From Adiantum capillus-veneris (lineage: Eukaryota > Streptophyta > Polypodiopsida > Polypodiales > Pteridaceae), in contig CM043953.1 in assembly GCA_014529385.2 (NCBI GenBank), positions 88,776,342-88,840,341 of the forward strand: a stretch of 64,000 bases of DNA, given 5' to 3'. How positions within the stretch are numbered: the first letter of the stretch is position 1; the number at the start of each line of letters is the position of its first letter. Under the pieces are notes generated by a model that searched no databases, was not told the DNA's origin, and worked only from the letters and a program-made list of their open reading frames with translations. Positions 46,286 through 57,932 of this stretch are shown one piece after another. Made by a program: the position numbers and the translations under genes.

Positions 46286-47803
46286 ATTTGCCAGGTGTGA
46301 AACCCTTCCCCGTTGAATTTTTCTATTCCCTTGTCCCCCATTTGTGATAATAGAGGGGTTTTAGCTTAGGAGACTCTCCTAGCCAGTGTCTACCTCTTTA
46401 CACGGTGCACAAGAATTTGAAAATTTATTTAAAATTGTGCTCGATTGGGTTCATTTTATTGCAAGTTAAGAGAGAGAGGGAGAGAGAGAAATTTCTTCCT
46501 TTGTGAAGCTCCTCTTCACCGAGGTGAAGCCCTTCTTCACAAAGAAATAAAGCTTCTCTTGCTTTGCTTTGATATTTAGCCAAGCCGATGAGGAGTGATC
46601 CCTTCTTGAATGCTGGTTAGTTTCCTTTTGAATGCTTGGTTCTAGTTTGATGGCCTCCTTTGAAGTCCTTTGTTGAAGCTTTGAAAATAAGTTAGAGTTT
46701 TTCAAGACCTTGGCTAGGTTTGCACAGCTTAGTGGGACAACACCCTATAAGGGTTTGAATGCCTTGGAACTTGAAGGCAAGGTGTGCCTGCGGGATCAAG
46801 GGCCAAGGGTAATCCGGGCAAGCGGGGGCAGAATCGGGCAAGCGGGGTCAGGTCGGCCGGGGCAAGAGGATAGAACTTTTGGGCAAGGTGGGCAGCAGGA
46901 AGACTCGTCGGGCAAGCGCGGGTAGTGGGACTGTGGGACCTCCTCCTTGCGGACCCGCCGTATTCAAAAGTTGTTTTCTAGTGCTAATTCGGGTCCGCCC
47001 AACTTGCCCGAAATAGCTAAGTCGATTTGAGCCTCAGACCCCACGAGTCAACACCCCATTTGTGGTGCACTAGCCAACAAAGCTCACGAGCTTTGCTTGT
47101 GAAGGAGCTCCTTAAAATAAACTCTTAAACTCAAGCTAGCAGGCTCCATACACACACACACACACACACACCTAAATATAGGTAACTTTGAGGGTAGGTT
47201 TAATGGAGTTCTTGAGCTCAGATTGCAGAGCTTGAAGGCTCTATGGAAAGCTTGAAATGAGCACTTTGGGATGAGGTGAGCAATGCAAAAAGAAAATGAG
47301 TTCAATGAATTTAATCGAAGAGGCAAATGATGCAAAAATTGACACAAAAGGGCAATCTAAAATGCAATACAAAAGGATGCTAATCCTCTCCCTAATCAAG
47401 TCTACCTAGCCATGGAGGGTAGTGGCCTCTTGGGTGTGCCAAGGACATGCCCACACATAGCTAGATTAGTGCTTAATTAGTGAGAGATGCAACTAGTTAT
47501 GAAAATGTCAATGGGCCGTAACAATAATTATGAAATGCTAATCAATCTAATGGAGATGCTAATAATTTACACACACTAATGCCAAACTATGGTGAGAAAT
47601 CTAGAGAAAATCGTACAGAGTCTCCCTACAAAATGAGCAAAATCTCAATGCAAACTCTCAAACCATAAACTGCATTTAAGATGCCAAAACGGCTCCACAA
47701 TGTGCATACAATTGCAATCCGCACTCAACGTACTCAAAGTGATCGTGCATAAACAAGCACCAAAACCATATGCAAACTGCCATCAATGACCATAAACCAA
47801 AGC
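46286..47803. other. No recognisable gene; G-rich patch
   Basis: A G-rich run (about 46800-46925, repeated GGGCAAG and CGGG words) could form G-quadruplexes but has no gene context. A (CA)n lies at about 47151-47171. Confidence 0.45.
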
Positions 47804-48136
47804 AAATTGTTTTGCATGGGCTTCGTTGTAATTCTTTTCGCTTCTTGGTAATAGAACATAGCTCACTATTACAAGCATTGCAAAAAAAATAAGGCTTAGC
47901 TTAGTAAAATCAAGGCTATCGATCAAACCGTCGTTGATGGGTAGGAGAAAAAATTGTTTTGCATGGGCTTCGTTGTAATTCTTTTCGCTTCTTGGTAATA
48001 GAACATAGCTCACTATTATGAGCATTGCAAAAAAAAAAAGGCTTAGCTTAGTAAAATCAAGGCTATCGATCAAACCGTCGTTGATGGGTAGGAGAAAGAA
48101 TATTTCCACTTCATGTGTTCCTTCTTTGGGTAGCAC
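47783..48136 (-). other. 117-codon open frame built from a duplicated 49-residue unit; function unknown
   Basis: Read on the minus strand each unit is LLPINDGLIDSLDFTKLSL, then a hydrophobic FFFAMLIIVSYVLL segment long enough to span a membrane, then a polar PRSEKNYNEAHAKQ tail. The result is two identical-looking hydrophobic hairpins in series. I do not recognise the family. There is no splice, promoter or homologue evidence, and the openness may be chance, although it survives 354 bp. Confidence 0.25.
47804..48097 (-). repeat. 147-bp (49-codon) in-frame tandem duplication
   Basis: AAATTGTTTTGCATGGGCTT starts at 47804 and 47951; only a few bases differ. Because 147 is divisible by three, the minus-strand frame 48136-47783 stays open through both copies. 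Confidence 0.9.
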
Positions 48137-48414
48137 GAATGTGGTTGTACCTTTTGCACAAAAAAAAAAGTATGAATGCTTTTTTTTTTCATACTCTCTC
48201 GAAAAAAGAGAGTTAGATAGATGGTATTAGAAATAGTGGAACATACAAATAATCCATGCTCAAAGTGAGCCATGGGTGGCGAAAACAAATTACAACCACA
48301 TCAATTTGCAACCAGGGAAGCCCCTTTATCATGATCGTATGAGTAATTTAATGTTTAAAGCATGGGGGTGGTTGTGGACATGCCCATAGCTTAGCAAAGT
48401 CTTGGATGTTTTGT

Positions 48415-48464
<50 letters not shown>

Positions 48465-49102
48465 CCCCCCAAGCTCTCTTTTCGACTACGAGAATACCCT
48501 ACCCTCTCCTAGGGCATTGAACCTTCTTTGAATACTCCTCATATGCCAAGCACTGTGTTTCTCCACCAATTTTCAATGTGGAGCCTACCCTCTCTATAGG
48601 CATCTCAAGATGCAAGCAAAACACCGAATCTTCCCAATCGTCTCTGCAAATGCTACAAAACATAGCTCATTGGTATATAGCGTTTCAAAATGCTAGCAAA
48701 TCACTCCTCTTTGTTTGTTAGCAGTGCTATGGTAGTGGGTTGCGTTCCAGAACGATGTCAACAACATGTAATCGTTCCCCACTGCCAAGCTTGTGTTTCA
48801 AAACGTACCTGAAAATGTTGGATGATGGAGGTGTCGTCTCATGCAAGGTTGTTTGAGCCCCAGCCAATAGTGTTTTAAAATGCAACTCAAAACACTAGGG
48901 CTTGAGACTGTTGCTCCCAAAGAGGAAAAAACACTGCCACCCACAACTCCAAACGCTAGTTGAGGTGATGTTTGCATGCCAAATCATTGCATCCCTTTTC
49001 CTTCTTGATAGTGCGGATTCTCTCCCTTGCAGTCAATGAGTCAAGAGCTTTGATATCATGTCAAAGTCGATGATGCGAAAGCATAGAGCAATGGGGAGAA
49101 TA

Positions 49103-49149
<47 letters not shown>

Positions 49150-49893
49150 ATTGAGCCAACCAACCTTGGCAATGGATTGATGATTATACAATGGGGGCTA
49201 GCCTTAAGCCAAAATAAATGTTAGGATCACATTGGGCTATTCACTTGAGATGCCATAACCACCAAAAAACAAACACACACACACACACACACACCCTTTT
49301 TGATAGTAATCTTGTTTTCTAGCTATGTAGATTCATATGGGTGTTGATCCCCATTAGGAAACCACCTTCATGCTCCAACATTTAACCTCCTTCTGTGTCT
49401 TCTAGATAAAGATTGTACTCTCTCTCTCTCTCTCTAGCCCAGGTATGAAACCCTTTTTATATGTAACTAGTGCATTGAAATACAAGCATGAACTTGTAGG
49501 CTTTTGGTTTCTCTTGCACGACCTTTATGTGCGATTAATAATTTGTTGAGGAAATTTCAAGTGGTTTGAAGCCCATACTTATGAATGTCAACACTTCAAA
49601 GCAGCTAAAAGAATGAGAAGGCACTAATACCCAAGCACTTGCACATTATTGTCAAAGTACTTTCATAGTAAGAAAACTTTCAAGCACTTATAGTTTCATT
49701 CCAAGCACTTGCAAAGCACTCCAATGCATGCCCAACACCCAAACACTCTGGAGCAAAGTAAAGCACCTTTAAGTACTTCAAGAACTTCCACTTTCACTTT
49801 TAACCAATATAGAGCACTTTTTAGCACTTCTAAGTGCACACTCAAACTTACTCTCACACAGAATATATAACTTTCATAATCACTTTCAAGCAA
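48098..49893. other. No recognisable gene; short microsatellites
   Basis: Contains (CT)n 48416-48460, (GA)n 49106-49147 and (CA)n 49272-49294. The word AAGCACTT and near variants recur about ten times between 49570 and 49830. An ACTCTCTCGAAAAAAGAGAGT hairpin with an adjacent T-run lies near 48190-48215. Confidence 0.5.
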
Positions 49894-49985
49894 TTTAGGG
49901 TTCTCATTCAATCACTCTGAAGGACTTTGATGTACCCTAATTTAGGGTTCTCATTCAATCACTCTGAAGGACTTTAATTTAGGGT
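49894..49985 (+). repeat. 47-bp tandem duplication (TTTAGGGTTCTCATTC unit)
   Basis: The unit starts at 49894 and 49941 with a third partial start at 49978. The TTTAGGG words are isolated, not a telomere array. Confidence 0.8.
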
Positions 49986-50096
49986 TCTCTACGAGGTTAC
50001 ACTTTGGACTATAACTCCTTTGTATTGTATTTGCTACATTGAATATTTTCAATGCACTTGTCTTTATACAATTGTGAAACTTCGAATTCTTTTGTA

Positions 50097-50122
50097 TCTC
50101 TCTCTCTCTCTCTCTCTCTCTC
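50097..50122 (+). repeat. (CT)n microsatellite
   Basis: Pure CT tract of about 26 bp. Confidence 0.9.
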
Positions 50123-50353
50123 CCCCAATCACGGTGTGGGCTCTCCATTGCGACCCTCACCACCACAATTTTGGAGCATCGAGAATCACTCATCAGTCAT
50201 ACACATACTACATCACATGTAACTTTGGTCCCATAGGTCATATTTGACCTCCGAGAACGATAATAAAATCTATCTATCTCGTTTTAAACAAAAGAAAGAA
50301 TGACATGATTCTGTATGGTATTTGGGTAATATCAATGTCTTCATTACCAAATT

Positions 50354-50355
<2 letters not shown>

Positions 50356-50410
<55 letters not shown>
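50356..50410 (+). repeat. Compound (CT)n(CA)n microsatellite
   Basis: CT tract running directly into a CA tract, the same order as at 41409-41524. Confidence 0.95.
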
Positions 50411-50411
<1 letters not shown>

Positions 50412-50522
50412 TTTGAATCTCCCTTTTTAGAGAAGATAAAGAATGGCATGGTAGTTTATGGTTTTATATACCCTCAATGATGCACCTGCTTATATTCAAG
50501 GTATGCAATAATTGCTCTTTTG

Positions 50523-50738
50523 ACATTTACTTTTACCTGGATGAGAAGTTGGGGTCTTTATTCTATGTATTTACACATTTGAAATTTATTTTTAAATCCT
50601 CCATAGTGGTGGGGCCTTGCACATGCTGAGGACATTGACTTTTACGTAGATGAGAAGTCAGGGTCTTTATTCTATGTATTTACACTTTTTTTTTTCGAAT
50701 TCTCCATTGTGGAGGGGCCTTGCACATGCTGAGGACAT
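50523..50738 (+). repeat. 109-bp imperfect tandem duplication
   Basis: GACATT.ACTTTTAC.T.GATG begins at about 50523 and again at about 50632, and both copies end GCCTTGCACATGCTGAGGAC. Differences cluster around a T-rich stretch that contains (T)9 in the second copy. Confidence 0.85.
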
Positions 50739-51181
50739 ACTTCACATTATCGAGGACTTTGAGATCCTTCTGTGCATATAACTTGACCTTGAATTGATAT
50801 GATAGTAAACAGATTGCTACCTTTGATGCCTAAATGGGTTGTTATCTTCATTGCAAGCTTCAATATTTGTACATACATTCTATTCTAGCAATATACGAAG
50901 CGCACTATTTTAGAAGTATCATAGGTTATTATCACATAGAGCTCGATATAGATGATCTGCAGGTCACTCTCTCTCAATCACCCTTTATCTCTCATTGAAT
51001 GTTGACGGGGAGAAGGAGAAGCATAAAAGTTTTATTGTAGCAAAAGTAATCCCAAGGGATCTCAACAAGAAAAAGACAATTTGTATCAAATGTTTGGAAG
51101 AATAACTAAAAAATGCAATTAAATTATATTCAACACAAATGCACGATAACAAAAAGGAAAAATGCACACATTAACCTTTTC

Positions 51182-51186
<5 letters not shown>

Positions 51187-51219
<33 letters not shown>

Positions 51220-51283
51220 CTCGTCAAAGGCAGAGTGAGACTAACTTCCAAACGGGGTTGCAAGTTAGTCTCACTGTGCCTTT

Positions 51284-51340
<57 letters not shown>
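51187..51340. repeat. Long inverted repeat / hairpin: (CT)n arm ... (GA)n arm
   Basis: Bases 51221-51251 and 51258-51288 are complementary over 31 positions with two mismatches, leaving a six-base ACGGGG loop. The flanking (CT)n (51187-51216) and (GA)n (51287-51340) extend the pairing, with a small CGTCC bulge on the left. Transcription from either strand would give a near-perfect hairpin RNA. No terminal duplication was seen, so origin by inverted duplication or as a foldback element is open. Confidence 0.88.
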
Positions 51341-51344
<4 letters not shown>

Positions 51345-51639
51345 CGATCTATATGTAGCACATGAGAGAGAGATGAAGAGAAGATAGATTTTTACCATGT
51401 GATCGTCATGAGAGACAAAGACAGTGGCATTGTCCACAAATCAATTACTTAGTGAGCCTAAGGCCCTTTTTACTTCGTTAGCATAGAAGCAAATTTCAAA
51501 TCTCTGGCCTCTCATTAACTCACGTGGCTGCTCTATTTTAAACAAAAACCATTGCGATGAAAAGCTCTAAAAGAAAACTACGCCAAGTGAATAAAATAAA
51601 ATAAAATCATTCTGGGTTGCTCTCAGCAGCAATTTGATC
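51341..51639. other. No recognisable gene
   Basis: Spacer between the hairpin and the PPR relic, with no family text. Confidence 0.4.
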
Positions 51640-53927
51640 TTCTCCACAAGAAGTTCGCGGGTTCCCAGAAGCAGCCACAAGCAGTTCGCAGGTTCCCACA
51701 AGCAATTCGATCTTCTCCACAAGCAGTTCACAAACAATTGGAATGCACTGATTGGGGTATGTGCGCAAACGAGAGTAGTCCAGAAAGCTCTAGGTTGTTT
51801 TCAGCTGATGCGACGCAAGGGCCTCTTTCCAGTTGCACAAGAATTCACAACTATGTTGTTAGTCAGAGGCTCTTGATAAAAGGTGTCCTGCTTGGCACTG
51901 TCTTCGTCGATATGTATGCAAAGAGAGGTCTTCTCTCCAGATGCAAATCACCTACGCATGCAGCTTGAAGGCATATGGCTCTACGCAAGATGCTGATATG
52001 GGCACAAAAATTCACAATTATATTGTTAGTCAGATTCTGTTGAAAAGAGATGCCATGCTTGGCACTATCTTGGTTTATATCACCTATGCATGAACCTTGG
52101 CATGTGGCTCTACGCAAGATGCTGATATGGGCACAAAAATTCACAATTAAATTGTTAGTCAGAGGCTGTTCAAAAACGATGTCGTGCTTGGCACTATCTT
52201 GGTCAATATGTATGCCAAATGTGGAGCACTTGAGAAAGCACAAAAAGTGTTTGATGAGCTTCCTGTCCAGCACTGATTGTGGCATGTGTGCAAGAAGAGC
52301 AACCCCAGAGGCTGTCATGCTTGGCAGTGTCTTGGTTGAGATGTATGCCAAATGTGATGTGCTTGATAAAGCACAAAAAGTGCTTGATCAACTTCCTATC
52401 CTGAATGTTGGCTCTTGGAATGCACTGATTGTGGGATGTGCGCAAGAAGAGCAGTGCCAAAAATCTCTAGGCTGCTCTTTTCAACAGAAGCAAAGCATCG
52501 AAATGCATTGGTTGGAGGTCCAAAAAGCTCTAGAATGTTTTCCACTTCCTACGCATAGTGTGGACTCTTGGAATCCACTGATTGTAGTATTTTCCATAAG
52601 AGAAAACTCTAGTCTGTTTACACCAATTGCAATCGCGTACGCGTGCATCTTGAAGGCATGTAGCTCTACGCAAGATGCTCTTATGGACACAAAAATTGAG
52701 ATTGATATTGTTAGTCACGGGCTGTTGATCACCTATGCCTATGCATGCATCTTGAAGGCATGTAGCTCTACGCAAGATGCTCTTATGGACACAAAAATTG
52801 AGACTGATATTGTTAGTCACGTGGTGCTTGGCAATGCCTTGGGCGATATGTATGCCAGATGTGGTGCGCTTGAGAAAGCACAAAAAGTCCTTGAGGAGCT
52901 TCTTGCCAAGAATGTCGCCTCTTTGAATGCACTGATTGTGGGATGTGTGCAACAAGAGCAGGGCCAAAAAGCTTTAGGATATTTTCAGTGGATGCAAAGC
53001 ATTAGAATGCACTTGTCCCATAATACACACAACATGAAGCACATGCAAACGGAAGGCGTTTCTACAAATGCATTCACCTATGCTTGCACCTTGAAGGCTA
53101 GTGACCTTATGCAAGCTGTTGACATGGGTGAGATAATTAATGAGAAGATACATGGTCTGACATCGTTGGTAATGAAATTCATGCTTGGTAGTGCTTGGTT
53201 GATATGTATGCCAAGTATTATCACGAAATGTCACCTCTTGGAAATCACTGATTGCGGGATGTGTGCAATAGGAGCAGGGACAAGAAGCTCTAGGCTGTTT
53301 TCAATGGATGCGAAGCATTGGAATGCTGTGGTCGTAGGATACACGCAACATGAGCAGTGCCAGAAAGATCTAGGCTATTTTCAGCTTCCTACCTGGAGTG
53401 TGGACTCTTGGAATGTACTGATTGTCGGATTTGCCCCATAAAAGAAAGCTCCAGTTTGTTTTCGCCACATGCAATCACCTACATATTCATCTTGAAGGCA
53501 CGTGGCTCTACGCAAGATGTTGATATGGGCAAAAAGATCACAATTATACTATTAGTTAGAGTTTGTTAAAAAAGATGTCGTCTTTGGCATTGTCTTGGTC
53601 GATATGAATGCTAAATGTTGCCTCTTGAAATGCACTGATTGCGGGACGTGTGCAACAAGAGCAGGGCTAGAAAGCTCGATATTGTTTTTAGCGGATGCAA
53701 AGAAAGTGTATCTCAATAAATTCAATCACCTATACTTTTGTCTTGAAGGCCATGCTTACATTTCGGGCATGTGTCTCTCACAAGTGTTGTAGGAGCTTCT
53801 TGTATGGAGTATGGACTTTTGGAATGTGCTGATTGCAAGATTTTCCCCACGGTGTCCTGGCCAGAAAGCTCTTATCCGTTTTCAGCAGATGTCACCTCTT
53901 GGAATGCACTGATTGCGGAAGGTGCGT
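51640..53927 (+). pseudogene. Decayed PPR array (about eleven SWNALI-type modules)
   Basis: Repeated PPR text occurs in all three frames, including a 463-codon open stretch (52050-53441). Typical pieces are NWNALIGVCAQTRVVQKALG (51735), MYAKCDVLDKAQKVLDQLP and VGSWNALIVGCAQEEQCQKS (52340-52465), YACILKACSSTQDALMDTKI (twice) and MYARCGALEKAQKVLEELLA. The AATGCACTGATTG word of the NALI segment recurs about eleven times. The pattern is that of PLS-class PPR proteins, which bind organellar RNA. There is no transit peptide, no E/DYW editing domain, frames keep shifting, and several modules are truncated or tandemly copied, so it is a pseudogene array. It stops abruptly at about 53927. Confidence 0.85.
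52644..52847 (+). repeat. 102-bp (34-codon) tandem duplication inside the PPR relic
   Basis: TGCATCTTGAAGGCATGTAG starts at 52644 and 52746, giving two successive copies of the same PPR half-module in frame. A separate 129-bp spacing (GGCACAAAAATTCACAATTA at 52001 and 52130) shows an earlier duplication. Confidence 0.88.
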
Positions 53928-55339
53928 TGTCGGGGGATAAATATGCAAATGGTGAGCCGGGAAGGCACCGGGCACTTGGTTGTGAGAGGTGCGGGAAAAG
54001 AGGTGCAGCAGGCACAATTAATGGCAACAGTGCTCAAAACAAACAGTTCTCTTAATTTCAGTTAATCAATCGTAATCATCATTAATCAATCATTAATGGA
54101 GGCTTAATGCTCCTTACAAGATGAATCCTGGCTTAAACCAGGTGCTAATCAAGAAAAGTGATAATGACCTGCTTAACTCTGCCTTTTGCTTCTTCCCGTT
54201 ATGGCTTAGGAACTTCCTCTTCCAATGGCCATCTGATTTGGCTTCCGCTTCCCGATTCAACTGGCCAATGATGGCTTAGAAGCTTGGCTTAGGTTAGGCT
54301 CCGCTAATGGTTTGAAATTAGGCTTGATTTAGAGAGCTTTGCTTATGGCTTGGAGAGATTAGGTTTAATTCTGCTCTTGATAGCTTAAGAGCTTTGGCTT
54401 ATGGTTTCCAGAGATTAGGAAATCAGTTTTGGCTTGGTATCCTAAATTAAGAAATTGTCTTAAGCTCGATTAGTGAGAGTTTTGGCTCAAAAGAGAAAGG
54501 GCTTTGGCTTATGAGATTAGAGAGATTATCTTATGGCTTTGAGAGTTTCCGAATCAAAAGCTTGGCTTAGAGTAGGTTAATCACCTTATGTGGTTAAGAG
54601 TAGGTTAAGAGAGCCTACATAGGCCTTGGCTTTCCCCTTCGGAGAGAGATAGAGAGCTTAAGAGATTAAGAGCTTGGGCTAACCTTTGCTTCCGAGTTCG
54701 AGAGCTTTTTCCTCTTCACTTCAGGAGAGAGAGCCTATCCGCCCTAGATTCCTCCTTCGGAGAGAGTTATCCATGACAAAAGAAGATGATCCATGAGTCC
54801 CCAGAGTCGTTCCCCTTTTGTGCATAAGATTTCTATTTTTAGCCATCCCATTAGCGACATCGCTAATGGGAATGGCTGCTTGATGACGTGGCAGCCAGGC
54901 GGATGACCAGCACGGAATCGCGTGGGAGTCGCTCCAAACTTGGTCGCCAGGCTGTTCTGAGTGTTTTTCGCTTCTTCAGCGGGCTCGTCTGAGCTTTACA
55001 CCACGCGCTACGAGCGCCTCTCCCTCGCCTGCACCCTCGTCCTTGGTCTTCACGCCATGGCACCCCTTGGCTTCACACCCTTAGTAATGTAGGGTATATT
55101 ATTTTTGTTGTGGGCGGACGGCTTTGGTTATGGACCTTGGCCAATGTTTAATGGCCTCTCATTTTGCTCACATTTAGCCCATGGCCCTTAGCTGGCCACA
55201 GATTAGTGGGCAGCCCTTGGCTTAGCTCCTTGGGTGGCCGGCCTTAGTGGGCATCACATTTAGCCCATGGCCCTTAGCTGGCCACAGGTTAGTGGGCAGC
55301 CCTTGGCTTAGCTCCTTGGGTGGCCGGCCTTAGTGGGCA
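53928..55339. other. Insertion-like segment between opposed PPR relics
   Basis: PPR text stops at 53927 and TGTCGGGGGATAAATATG begins, an LTR-like start. The interior (54100-54720) is made of degenerate repeats of GCTTTGGCTTATGG and GAGAGATTAGG words. No coding motif, priming site or matching right end was found. Confidence 0.4.
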
Positions 55340-55342
55340 TCA
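55171..55342 (+). repeat. 86-bp tandem duplication
   Basis: CATTTAGCCCATGGCCCTTA begins at 55171 and 55257 with one visible difference (GATTAG/GGTTAG). Confidence 0.92.
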
Positions 55343-55625
55343 CATTTGGCAAACAACTTAACCAAGGCACCGATTGGCATGTAAATTAACCAAGGCACCG
55401 GCAAGTTGAAATTCTCTACTCAATGCACTCCACAATACGTCATTTCGGATGATGAGCTCATCAAGAGCTTTTTGTGCTTTCATAACGGCACCACACTTGG
55501 CATACATATCGACTAAGGCTTTGTCAAGCACAACATTTCGTATACATTCCGGCCAAGGCAGTGTTGGCCTTTCCCCGCAATCATTGCATTCCAAAAGACG
55601 ACATTCCGAACACGAGACTCCTCGA
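55340..55625 (-). pseudogene. PPR gene fragment (minus strand)
   Basis: Minus-strand text reads RVRNVVFWNAMIAGKG, then after a frame change ECIRNVVLDKALVDMYAKCG and AVMKAQKALDELIIRNDVLW. These are successive PPR half-modules. The DNA before it (55626-55840 on the minus strand) matches the leader of the PPR fragment at 32555. It faces the plus-strand PPR array, so the two are not one gene. Confidence 0.78.
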
Positions 55626-56529
55626 GCACTTGCTGTTCCCGCATATCAAAACCCAAATAAAGCTCAAAAACTCTCAGATAGCACTCCGACCGAGCCGACT
55701 AGTCTGACACAGAACCGGCCCCCCGGAGAATCTTTAACGGCCCATAACTTGGCAAGCGGGACTCCAATCACTGATCTGAAAAGACCGACGTGCTCCACCA
55801 AATGAGCACTTCAGCCCTACGCATTCATTTCATTTTTGCCCCCTCAGCTGTAGTTGCCCAATCCGGTACAGATCTGCTACTGACTCAACTTAAAACTGTC
55901 ATAACTTCATATTCGTAGCTCCGATTGACGAGCCGTAAAGACAGGCATGTAGAGATTTTAGAGTACTTCAACTTGGATTAATAAAATCCCAGCTATTACC
56001 ACTTCAAGCATACTCACTGTTTAGCATTACCAAGAAATCTTCTGACCTTCAGAGCTGCATCTGGCACACTTTCAGCTTAAAATTGGCTTGTTAGCAAGCC
56101 CTTATAACTGCTGATTAACCATGCAAGATTCAAATACTTTTGATCAGCATTCCTTTGCTCATTTTCTTGTCATGGGAGCGGAGCGGCACGACATTCACCC
56201 CCTCTGAACCTGCACAGCCTCCGGTCTGTGCCAACCGGTCTTCAAGCTGTATCTTCTATAAATACCTTAAGCTACTTGTCATCAAGCTCACGTAGTTGAT
56301 AAAGCTATGTAAAACAAAAAGAAGGTGTAAATTATAACATCAATAGTCTAGCTCAATTATCTGGTAGCTGTCCCATCACAAATCTTTGAACCGTAGTGGT
56401 CGTATCTTCAAAGCTTTCAATTATAAAAAAATATGTTTACTGAACCTTACCAAACTCAAGTGCTCCAGTTACTTATGCACATGGCTTGACCATCAGCTTG
56501 ACCATCAGCTCTCTTTAAGGAACCCTGTC
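55626..56529 (-). other. Non-coding leader of the PPR fragment and spacer to the Copia element
   Basis: On the minus strand it contains GTGGAGCACGTCGGTC, TTGCCAAGTTATGGGCCGTT and TTTTTGAGCTTT, partly shared with 32555-32740. The wording resembles retroelement leader sequence, but no LTR is visible. Confidence 0.45.
56525..56529. other. Target-site duplication (CTGTC), left
   Basis: CTGTC directly precedes the LTR at 56530 and is repeated at 62043-62047. Confidence 0.9.
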
Positions 56530-56721
56530 TGAAGGAGTACGAGCGGAAGTGCAATGCGAGAGAGAGTGCGAGAAGAAGAGCACGACGATATGGTGAACTC
56601 GCTCTATTGTAATGTGTAGAGCATAGTGAGTTTTTATTAGGTTTTAACAAAAGAATATGTGTACATACCTTGTGGCCCGCCCACTTACCTGGGCGACCAC
56701 ATTGGGCTTTATACCCCAACA
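56530..56721 (-). repeat. 3' LTR of the minus-strand Copia (192 bp)
   Basis: On the plus strand it runs TGAAGGAG...CCCCAACA. Compared with 61851-62042 it has AATGCG for AACGCG, TATT for TACT, TTTTT for TTCTT and TTGTGG for TGGCGG. Confidence 0.95.
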
Positions 56722-56736
56722 ACCTCCCACTTAAAG
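56722..56736 (-). promoter_or_regulatory. Polypurine tract of the minus-strand Copia
   Basis: The minus strand reads AAGTGGGAGGT immediately before the 3' LTR, the plus-strand priming site. Confidence 0.75.
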
Positions 56737-56810
56737 TCCAATGTGGTACTTTAAGTGTGAGAGAAGCTACTATACAAGCTAATATACAAGAGATGTAGAG
56801 AAGTGATGTA

Positions 56811-57932
56811 CTACCCTACACCTAACTGCTTGCGAAAATGCGCAAAGCTCTCTGAGGGAAGTCCTTTTGTAAGTAGATCAGCAGGATTTTCAGTGTTGTG
56901 AACTTTGACAAGTTGAAGTTGCTTATCCTCGAGCATTTCCCTAATGAAATGATACTTCACATCCACATGCTTTGTCTTTGAGTGATAAACTGGATTGCGA
57001 GCCAATTGTATAGCACTTTGACTATCACAATATAACACAGGCATCTCTTCTTTGATTCCCAAATCTGTTACTAGTCGATTAAGCCAAAGTGATTCTTTGC
57101 ATGCCTCTGATGCTGCAACATATTCAGCCTCTGTAGTAGACTGAGTAACACAATCTTGTAATCTAGAATGCCATGATACTACTCCACCAGCCAATGTAAA
57201 GAAATACCCTGACATAGACCTTCGGTTGTCTAAGTCACCTGCATAATCTGAGTCTGTAAAACCCTTTACACTTAGCTCACGACTCCCATTGCATATACGC
57301 ATACTCTTTGTAGCTTTCAGGTATCTCAATATTCCTTTCACTGCCTCCCAATGTTTCTTGCCTAGGTTTGACATGTATCGACTTACTACTCCCACTGTAA
57401 ATGCAATGTCTGGGCGAGTAGCAATCATTGCATACATCAAACTACCCACTGCAAACACATATGGAATCTTATCCATTTCATCCTGTTTTTCCTCAGACAC
57501 AGGACAATCTTGTTTTCTAAGTTTCACATATGGTGGCAATGGAACACTCAATGCCTTTTCCTTCTCCATATTGAAACGTTGCAAAACCTTGTCAATATAC
57601 TATGTTTGAGATAACCAAATCAACTTCTTTGATCTGTCTCTCTCAATGCGCATACCAAGTATATGACTTGCCTCACCCATGTCTTTCATGTCAAACGATT
57701 TTTCCATCTTTGACTTCAAAGCTGAAATTTCTTCCAACCGCTTGCCAACAATCAACATGTCATCCACATACAAAATAAGGATCAGCCAACTGCCATCCTT
57801 AGCCTTCTTTGCATATAGACAGTGATCGAACTCACTACGTTTGTAGCCTTGAGAAAGCATAAACTTGTGCAACTTATGGTACATGCCCTCGGTGATTCTT
57901 TTAAGCAATAAAGACTCTTTAACAACTGGCAT
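56811..57932 (-). pseudogene. Copia RT C-terminal half and RNase H, with in-frame TAG
   Basis: The frame carries the RT catalytic word LYVDDMLIVG (about 57775-57750), then MKDMGEASHILGMRIERDRS. A TAG at 57602-57600 interrupts just before the YIDKVLQRF-type block. Continuing in frame are MYAMIATRPDIAFTVGVVSR, the RNase H words FTDSDYAGDLDNRRS, STTEAEYVAASEACKE and YCDSQSAIQLARNP, and the conserved tail NPADLLTKGLPSESF. All RNase H acidic residues appear present. Apart from the stop this half is intact. Confidence 0.93.

Noticed and set aside
46800-46925. A Gly/Arg-rich protein from the G-rich patch
   Set aside because: Short, simple composition with no start context or homologous domain; more likely local base composition.
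49894-49985. Interstitial telomere repeat from TTTAGGG words
   Set aside because: Only three isolated words 37-47 bp apart inside a larger duplicated unit; there is no array.
52050-53441. A functional 463-residue PPR protein
   Set aside because: The frame starts mid-module, mixes PPR text with out-of-frame translation, lacks a targeting peptide and terminal domain, and neighbouring modules lie in other frames.
53928-55342. Solo LTR from the TGTCGGGG start
   Set aside because: No matching CA end, target duplication, priming site or second copy could be found in the window.
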